Positions 1 through 4,182 of a DNA stretch of 6,817 bases are shown piece after piece; position 1 is the first letter of the stretch, and each line of letters opens with the position of its first letter. This DNA comes from JAUSEW01 sp964414015. Lineage in GTDB: Bacteria > Patescibacteriota > Microgenomatia > Levybacterales > UBA12049. The notes beneath the pieces are model-generated. The model was not told the DNA's origin and did not search any database. It saw nothing but the letters and a program-made list of their open reading frames with translations. A program made the translations under genes and the position numbers. The stretch is from assembly GCA_964414015.1 (NCBI GenBank), contig CAYPUE010000040.1, forward strand, positions 1 through 6,817, in the 5' to 3' direction.

Positions 1-96
1 ATTAAGAAAAAAATGCGCCTTTGCACGAAATGCGTCAGAATGCTGAAAAGAAAACCCACTCCTAAAATTTCTCCTGTCCAAGCCACAGCAGTTTAA
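1..96 (+). CDS. rpmB: 50S ribosomal protein L28, C-terminal fragment (5' end outside window)
   Basis: The first frame is open from base 1 and ends at TAA 94-96, giving 31 residues. The stretch KKKMRLCTKCVRMLKRK matches the C-terminal part of bacterial L28, where a basic strand is followed by a CxxC pair. In zinc-binding (C+) L28 proteins this CxxC is the second half of a four-cysteine site; the first half would lie upstream of the window. L28 is a structural protein of the large ribosomal subunit. The tail after the CxxC (PTPKISPVQATAV) is low in complexity and poorly conserved in the family. The stop codon overlaps that of the convergent small gene on the other strand. The assignment rests on a short fragment, but the motif is distinctive. 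Confidence 0.75.
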   Translation: MKKKMRLCTKCVRMLKRKPTPKISPVQATAV

Positions 97-323
97 AATT
101 CTATAAATCGCTCGGCAACCGCACGTTGCAGATGACACTCGCTGACTACTTTTAAAAAACAATCAACTTTCCGCTCGCTAAGTGAAAGCCTTTTTTCAAA
201 TTTAGGTGAAGATTTAAGTAAGGATATGACGGCTTTCAGTTCATCTGCAAGTGGATCGCCTCGCTTATTGTTAGATTTTTGATTTCCAGATAACCGTTCG
301 CGAAAGTCTTTATAGCTTGACAA
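93..323 (-). CDS. Hypothetical small protein, 76 aa, TTG start
   Basis: This open frame starts at TTG (323-321) and ends with TAA at 95-93. I do not recognise the product. It is soluble and highly charged (many K, R, E), with no signal peptide or membrane segment. The middle part (LADELKAVISLLKSSPKFEKRL) looks helical. Three things support it as a gene. The composition looks protein-like, its stop overlaps the rpmB stop tail to tail, and a TATAAT box lies on its strand at 349-344, which would give a leader of about 13 nt. Against it are the TTG start, the lack of any ATG or GTG in frame after the preceding stop (344-342), and no Shine-Dalgarno sequence. It could instead be a decayed gene remnant. 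Confidence 0.45.
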   Translation of the reverse strand: MSSYKDFRERLSGNQKSNNKRGDPLADELKAVISLLKSSPKFEKRLSLSERKVDCFLKVVSECHLQRAVAERFIEF

Positions 324-348
324 TCTTTTGGTAAAGTGAAATTATTAT
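317..348 (+). promoter_or_regulatory. Candidate promoter of the 218-aa gene, probably leaderless
   Basis: TTGACA (317-322) is a perfect -35 box. TATTAT (343-348) is the best -10 box but has a 20-nt spacer; AATTAT (340-345) would give 17 nt. The -10 ends six bases before ATG 355, so transcription would start at or within a few bases of the start codon. The AAGGA at 349-353 is only one base from the ATG, too close to act as a normal ribosome binding site. Confidence 0.4.
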
Positions 349-372
349 AAGGATATGGAGAATGAAACCCAA
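344..372 (-). promoter_or_regulatory. Candidate promoter of the small minus-strand gene
   Basis: On the minus strand a perfect TATAAT (349-344) lies 17 nt after a weak -35 box TTGGGT (372-367). It would start transcription near 337, just before the TTG at 323. The -10 overlaps the plus-strand -10, so the two may form one bidirectional promoter. Confidence 0.3.
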
Positions 373-1011
373 CCAAATGGTCAGCTGCCAATAATTTCCG
401 AAGAGACCATAGGCAGATTGAAAGAAGAATTAGGTATTGATGTGAGCGGAAGCACACGTAGTGTTTTGGAGGGCATAACTAAAGAAAGACAAACGTCTTT
501 TACAGAAAAGCTTGAGCAAATGACTGAAGGCGTAGTCTTTGATATGGTCGAAATGAATCCCAAACTTGCAGAAGCTTTGGGCAACGGGATTAGAGAAGGA
601 TACCCTTATGCAAACGTAGTGAACTGCAGAACCGCTATCATAGACGGAATGGCTTTAATGATAAGAGCTTTTAATATAGAGTCAAAATTTGATCTTATGC
701 AAAGATTAAGTGAAATTAGCGATGATGAGTCCATAAAGAAGGTTAAAGAGGTTGTATCTAAGAGTTTAGGAGAGGGTAAAGATATGGATTCCATTGAAAG
801 AGCATTTAAAACCCCTAAAATATCTGATGTGCAGATAGCCATGAATAAGCTAGTAAGGGAAGCAACGAGTAATTATAATGGTTTAAAAATTGAATTTAAT
901 TTAGGAGCTTCTGTAATGTATGGTGTATTATCGGAATTCAGGTCTAAACTATTTCCTCCGCAGAGTCCTCCCCAACAAGCTACATCTGCTAGCCAACCTC
1001 CAATCAGTTAA
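355..1011 (+). CDS. Hypothetical protein, 218 aa, helical with a Pro/Gln-rich tail
   Basis: I do not recognise this protein or any domain in it. It starts at ATG 355 and ends at TAA 1009-1011. No signal peptide or clear transmembrane helix is visible, so a cytoplasmic location is likely. Residues about 15-60 are charged and probably helical. Residues 60-110 are more hydrophobic, with one cysteine at 91, and hold the most structured-looking part (AIIDGMALMIRAFNIESKFD). Residues 112-150 form a K/E-rich helical stretch. The last 18 residues (PPQSPPQQATSASQPPIS) are a disordered Pro/Gln/Ser tail. The gene has its own candidate promoter, and its last 8 bases overlap the end of fmt on the other strand. 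The start is supported by the -10 box and by the lack of an earlier in-frame ATG with a better signal. Confidence 0.8.
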   Translation: MENETQPNGQLPIISEETIGRLKEELGIDVSGSTRSVLEGITKERQTSFTEKLEQMTEGVVFDMVEMNPKLAEALGNGIREGYPYANVVNCRTAIIDGMALMIRAFNIESKFDLMQRLSEISDDESIKKVKEVVSKSLGEGKDMDSIERAFKTPKISDVQIAMNKLVREATSNYNGLKIEFNLGASVMYGVLSEFRSKLFPPQSPPQQATSASQPPIS

Positions 1012-1855
1012 TTTTCCAATATTCTATAATTTCTTTAACAGAAGGGTAGCCGTTGAGAAAATCTTTGTAGGACATGGGTTTTTTGCCCTCAACCTGAATT
1101 AAATTCTTCGGAAGGAATTTAATGGTCTTTAGCTTTTGGTCTTTGGTCTTTAGATTAAGCTTCGTCCATACGCCCGGCCAGGGATAGTAAGCCCGAACCA
1201 TACGGGCAATTTTCAATTTAGAATTTTCAATTTTCAATGAAGATAAATCAATAAAGCCGTCTTCTCGGGTTAACATCTTGGTAAAAGTGGCTTTCGAGTG
1301 GTCTTGTTCTGATAGCTTTATCTCTCCTTTGATATATTTATTTAGATTTCGATGCAGTAAGTCTGCGCCGATTCTAAACAATTTCTCATAAAGAGTTTGG
1401 GCATTATCGGAGGCAGAAATTGTTGTTTCTTTTTGGGTCAAGATCGGACCGTGATCAATCTCATTATCCAGTTTTATAATCGTTACTCCTGTTTCTTTGT
1501 CGCTACTTAAAATTGCGTTTTGTACGGGTGTAGGACCTCGGTATTTGGGCAAAAGGGAAGGATGAATATTGATTATGCCTTTGGGAAAAGCGTTTAAAAT
1601 TTCTGTTGGAATTATTAGTCCGAAATCTGCGAGAACAGCTATCGATAATTTTAAATTTAAAATTTTAAATTTGAAATTCGGATCGGCGAGGGTTGAGACG
1701 GAGAGATAGGGAAGTTTTTGAGATAAACAATAAGAGGGGATTGGATCAGTCTGATTTTGTTCCGTAGTTACGACCAGAGCAAGATCGAAATCTCTTGTCA
1801 AAACCTCAATTATCGGGATAACGTATTTTGAACTTCCAAAAAAAACCACCTTCAT
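1004..1855 (-). CDS. fmt: Methionyl-tRNA formyltransferase
   Basis: Fmt transfers a formyl group from 10-formyltetrahydrofolate to Met-tRNA(fMet) for translation initiation in the cytoplasm. The N-terminus MKVVFFGSS is the usual Rossmann-like start. The catalytic Asn-His-Asp triad is present with the same spacing as in E. coli (N96, H98, D134; N106, H108, D144 in E. coli), in NIHPSLLPKYRG and LDNEIDHGPIL. The C-terminal domain is recognisable from RAYYPWPGVWT to KKPMSYKDFLNGYP and ends early, giving 283 aa against about 310-315 usually. I chose ATG 1855 because it matches the family start and follows a TATAAT box; an in-frame ATG at 1873 adds six residues but lies upstream of that box. Neither start has a Shine-Dalgarno sequence. 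Three AT-rich low-complexity stretches in the gene read as K/L/N/I-rich peptides (for example KFKILNLKL), placed in linkers between conserved blocks. Confidence 0.95.
   Translation of the reverse strand: MKVVFFGSSKYVIPIIEVLTRDFDLALVVTTEQNQTDPIPSYCLSQKLPYLSVSTLADPNFKFKILNLKLSIAVLADFGLIIPTEILNAFPKGIINIHPSLLPKYRGPTPVQNAILSSDKETGVTIIKLDNEIDHGPILTQKETTISASDNAQTLYEKLFRIGADLLHRNLNKYIKGEIKLSEQDHSKATFTKMLTREDGFIDLSSLKIENSKLKIARMVRAYYPWPGVWTKLNLKTKDQKLKTIKFLPKNLIQVEGKKPMSYKDFLNGYPSVKEIIEYWKIN
1119..1158. repeat. Short-period repeat inside fmt (GGTCTTT words)
   Basis: The plus strand repeats GGTCTTTAG / TTGGTCTTT units three times with small changes. In fmt this reads LNLKTKDQKLKTIK, a low-complexity segment in the C-terminal domain that makes the protein a few residues longer than E. 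coli Fmt at this point. Confidence 0.5.
1205..1241. repeat. AT-rich repeat word inside fmt (AATTTTCAATTTTCAAT)
   Basis: The word AATTTTCAAT occurs in several slightly varied copies. A 17-base stretch (1222-1238) recurs exactly, in reverse complement, at 6582-6598 in the intergenic region. In fmt it reads SSLKIENSKLKI, in the linker before the RAYYPWP block. Confidence 0.6.
1646..1679. repeat. AT-rich repeat word inside fmt (AAATTTAAAATTTT)
   Basis: This segment is made almost only of A and T in alternating runs. Its 14-base core (1653-1666) recurs exactly at 6529-6542. In fmt it reads NFKFKILNLKL, between the LPYLSVSTL block and the conserved strand before FGLIIP. The alignment to E. coli Fmt by eye needs no gap here, so it replaces a linker rather than lengthening it. 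Confidence 0.55.
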
Positions 1856-1864
1856 AACATTTAT

Positions 1865-1870
1865 ATTATA
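1865..1870 (-). promoter_or_regulatory. -10 box of fmt
   Basis: A perfect TATAAT lies on the minus strand, nine bases before ATG 1855. The transcript would begin two or three bases before the start codon. I see no convincing -35 box at 16-18 nt spacing. Confidence 0.4.
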
Positions 1871-1898
1871 CATATAGCTTAATTTATATGCACTAATC

Positions 1899-1928
1899 TT
1901 GATTAATACAACTGCTTATTGATATAAT
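1899..1928 (+). promoter_or_regulatory. Promoter of the Tat/HExxH gene, probably leaderless
   Basis: TTGATT (1899-1904) and a perfect TATAAT (1923-1928) are separated by 18 nt. Seven bases follow before GTG 1936, so transcription should start at or next to the start codon. There is no room for a Shine-Dalgarno site on such an mRNA. Confidence 0.6.
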
Positions 1929-1935
1929 CCCTGGC

Positions 1936-2778
1936 GTGGGAGAAAGAATAAGTCGTAGGGAATTTTTTAAACGCTCCGCGTTGATAGCTGTAGGAGTTGG
2001 ATTAACGGCTGATTTAGTTTGGTCATCTAAAATATTGTCAGAAAAACACGTGTTAACGCCAAAGATTAATGACTGGTTAAATAGGGAGGCAGTTGACATA
2101 AAGGATTCAATTAATTTTGAAGGATTTGATCGTATATTTAAGAAAGATGGCAAGGATTATAAAGCTCAGCCCAACACGGAAGCTTTCGCCCGTGCGTTGC
2201 AGTTTGTTGCCTATGCTGATGGGGGAGAAGAAGAAGTAAATATGGTAAATCGTTTTATAAAGGCAAAGAAATTGACTATAGTTATTGATGATGATTTTCT
2301 TGCCGATGGTACCTACAAACACTCACTGGATGCGAATAAGCCTAGCGAAATAGGCATTTCTTCCTCCGCTCTACGGCAGTATTTATTAAAAGGCGAGAAA
2401 TCAAGGTTAGAGGAAGCTATGTATCATGAACAATATCATCTCGTACAGGAAGCAAGAGATCCAAATTATATAGCATATTCCTATGGCAAAGTCGTTTTAT
2501 ATGTGGTTGGTCCATTAGTTTTAGGTATACGTGCAGGGATCGAAGCTAGAAACAGTTTAAAGACAAGAAGGGAAGCAATAAAGAATATTGTGGGAGTAAT
2601 ATCTGGTACTGTTGAGGCTGCAATGTACTTTTTTGGATTTAAAATTGCTGGAGGTTTCTTGACACCAATGGAGATGCAAGCGTACTATCAAACAGAAGCT
2701 TCTTTGGGGGTAGTTAACGATGCTTTGCGAAAGAATGTGGGAGCTGAATTTTTTACATTTCAGCAAGTTGAAAATTAA
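1936..2778 (+). CDS. Tat-exported putative HExxH metalloprotein, membrane-associated
   Basis: The N-terminus has a twin-arginine signal, SRREFFKRSALIAVGVGL (residues 6-23), so the folded protein is probably exported by the Tat system; the signal may stay as a membrane anchor. Residues 164-168 are HEQYH, an HExxH motif as in zinc metallopeptidases, inside YHEQYHLVQEARD. A candidate third zinc ligand is E246 in TPMEMQAYYQTEA (243-255), which resembles the PxExxA-type segment often found after HExxH; E254 is an alternative. Between them lie two hydrophobic stretches (about 186-202 and 216-242) that could enter or lie on the membrane. I do not recognise the full family, so peptidase activity is inferred from the motif only. 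The GTG start at 1936 fits both the signal peptide and the promoter just upstream. The gene is transcribed against its neighbours def and fmt. Confidence 0.75.
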   Translation: MGERISRREFFKRSALIAVGVGLTADLVWSSKILSEKHVLTPKINDWLNREAVDIKDSINFEGFDRIFKKDGKDYKAQPNTEAFARALQFVAYADGGEEEVNMVNRFIKAKKLTIVIDDDFLADGTYKHSLDANKPSEIGISSSALRQYLLKGEKSRLEEAMYHEQYHLVQEARDPNYIAYSYGKVVLYVVGPLVLGIRAGIEARNSLKTRREAIKNIVGVISGTVEAAMYFFGFKIAGGFLTPMEMQAYYQTEASLGVVNDALRKNVGAEFFTFQQVEN

Positions 2779-2810
2779 GTTGCTTATGTCATTCAATTTT
2801 TAGTTAGGAA

Positions 2811-3437
2811 TTAGATCTCTATTTCCTCGAATACATCTTCGCCTTTTTTATTTTTCCTTGATTTGTAGAGCTTGCCTTTTTGCTCAAGTACTTTTTTTGG
2901 AAAAAGAATTCCGTTTAAATGATCAGTCTCATGCTGGATAATAGTGGCAATAAATCCTTTGAAAATCCGTTTATGCGAATTACCATTAATGTCCATATAG
3001 GAAAGAGTAATTTGAGGCGAACGGTTTACTTCTCCCCAAATATTCGGTAGAGAAAGACAGCCTTCGAGTTTGATGTTATTTTTTTCGGGGTCCTGCCGCT
3101 CATTTGCTCGGGGTCCCGCCTTCGTCCCGCTGGGCGGGACTTCAGCGGGCAAGCCTGTCTCTTTTTCCATTATCTCAATTTTTGGGTTTATGAAGATTAG
3201 AGTAGGGGATTTAAGTGAAGGTTTTGCAAGAAAAATCTGTAAAGACTTACCCACTTGCGGTGCTGCCAAACCAACCCCTTCAGGATCTTTTGCCGTCAGC
3301 AAAGTTTCCTCCATTTCCTCAACCAACTTTAGAATATTGAGATTTATTTTAGCGATCTGCTTTACCAGATACCGTACGGTAACTGGCTTTGCAGATTGGG
3401 AAAGAACCGGATTTGGAGCAGTAATAATCTTTAACAC
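2811..3437 (-). CDS. def: Peptide deformylase with a GC-rich in-frame insert
   Basis: Def is a metalloenzyme that removes the N-formyl group from newly made proteins. All three family motifs are intact: GVGLAAPQ (residues 54-61), EGCLS (125-129, with metal ligand C127) and HETDH (169-173, metal ligands H169 and H173, catalytic E170). The enzyme is therefore probably active. At 208 aa it is longer than the roughly 170 aa of E. coli Def. Part of the excess is an insert of about 25 residues (96-120, LPAEVPPSGTKAGPRANERQ onward) between the KETG loop and EGCLS, encoded by unusually GC-rich DNA with hairpins. A smaller extra stretch (KINLNILKL, about 30-38) lies in the N-terminal helix region. The start is GTG 3437, with MLKIITAPNPVL matching the family N-terminus. 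No Shine-Dalgarno is present, and a TATAAT box ends six bases upstream. Confidence 0.95.
   Translation of the reverse strand: MLKIITAPNPVLSQSAKPVTVRYLVKQIAKINLNILKLVEEMEETLLTAKDPEGVGLAAPQVGKSLQIFLAKPSLKSPTLIFINPKIEIMEKETGLPAEVPPSGTKAGPRANERQDPEKNNIKLEGCLSLPNIWGEVNRSPQITLSYMDINGNSHKRIFKGFIATIIQHETDHLNGILFPKKVLEQKGKLYKSRKNKKGEDVFEEIEI
3087..3158. repeat. GC-rich hairpin insert within def
   Basis: This block is far more GC-rich than its surroundings. It contains a perfect inverted repeat GTCCCGC (3124-3130) / GCGGGAC (3134-3140) with a 3-nt loop, and a competing pair CCCGCTG (3126-3132) / CAGCGGG (3143-3149). GGTCCTGCCGCTC at 3089-3101 is identical to 6036-6048 in the ligase gene. It adds about 25 codons to def without breaking the frame. 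Confidence 0.7.
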
Positions 3438-3443
3438 GAGGCT

Positions 3444-3472
3444 ATTATATCAAAATTCAGCTTATATTTAAA
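3444..3472 (-). promoter_or_regulatory. Promoter of def, probably leaderless
   Basis: On the minus strand TTTAAA (3472-3467) and TATAAT (3449-3444) are spaced by 17 nt. Six bases separate the -10 box from GTG 3437, so the mRNA would begin at the start codon. This gives def its own promoter even though the gene upstream is on the same strand. Confidence 0.6.
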
Positions 3473-3487
3473 GAGATAAGAAAAGGA

Positions 3488-4177
3488 TTAGGTAGATTTT
3501 TTGAGCGTTAATCCTGCATAAAATTCGTATGCGGGTCCTGTCATCATTCCGGCTCCAAAAGCCCACAAGATTTCTTCTATCGGAATTTTGCCTAGATAAA
3601 TACCGCTTAGATTCTGAAGATGCCACATTTTATTAAAAAGATCAGGATAAATAGTTAGTAAAACTACATACCCTAGAAAAAAGAAAACACTTAAAAACAA
3701 TCCGCTTGCAACCGCATCAAACCATAGGTCTTTTCTGAAAATCAACATACAAAAACATATAAGTAGAAATGCTATAATCGAAACATAAACAGAATTTATC
3801 TTCAGGATAAAAAATAATATATTAGAAATAACAACTGTAATTCCCATAAGCATTATCAAAATTACTACCCAATGGTGTTTTCTTAGATGTCTTTTGGAGA
3901 ATTTTTTGGAAAAAAATTCTTCGTACAATACGCTTGCTATTCCTCCTACAAAAAAACCGAATAGATAATCCTCTATTCCTATTGGAGTATTGGTAATCGT
4001 TAGCGGTTTCCAATAATCTTTTAAATACCAAAATTCGGAAATAGGCCCAATAAATCCTAATATTATGCTTAGGAATAGCATTTTATGCCGCAGATCTTTA
4101 CGGTGAATAAAAAGGACTAACCACACAGTGAACGCAATGAAATCTCCAATAAGATACGCAAATTGATAGTTTGGCAT
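3488..4177 (-). CDS. Lycopene-cyclase-domain-like membrane protein
   Basis: This 229-aa protein has about seven hydrophobic helices. It shows two related halves, each with an acidic PI-x-x-E/D-type motif at the start of a helix: PIGIEDYLFGFFVGG (residues 65-79) and IPIEEILWAFGAGMM (198-212). This layout fits the lycopene cyclase domain of the CrtYc/CrtYd type, here with both repeats in one chain. In known enzymes that domain closes the ends of lycopene to form carotenoid rings. No carotenoid gene is in this window, so the substrate is unknown and the family name should not be read as proof of activity. The start is ATG 4177, five bases after the ligase stop, which implies co-transcription. 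An in-frame TTG at 4195 would add six residues and overlap the ligase end. Confidence 0.7.
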   Translation of the reverse strand: MPNYQFAYLIGDFIAFTVWLVLFIHRKDLRHKMLFLSIILGFIGPISEFWYLKDYWKPLTITNTPIGIEDYLFGFFVGGIASVLYEEFFSKKFSKRHLRKHHWVVILIMLMGITVVISNILFFILKINSVYVSIIAFLLICFCMLIFRKDLWFDAVASGLFLSVFFFLGYVVLLTIYPDLFNKMWHLQNLSGIYLGKIPIEEILWAFGAGMMTGPAYEFYAGLTLKKST

Positions 4178-4182
4178 ATGTT

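Noticed and set aside
236..584. Minus-strand frames opposite the start of the 218-aa gene (236-457 and 381-584)
   Set aside because: They overlap the better supported plus-strand gene and the small minus-strand frame, and their peptides show no family features.
1004..1006. Recoded TGA (glycine code used by some CPR lineages)
   Set aside because: fmt ends at TGA where a family C-terminus is expected, and reading on would add only four residues before TAG. The other complete genes end with TAA, so nothing here calls for a changed code.
2779..2810. Terminator between the Tat/HExxH gene and def
   Set aside because: The 32-base gap has a short T run but no stem of useful length before it.
3070..3471. 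133-codon open frame on the plus strand
   Set aside because: It lies opposite def, which has all its family motifs. The frame is a shadow, partly opened by the GC-rich insert.
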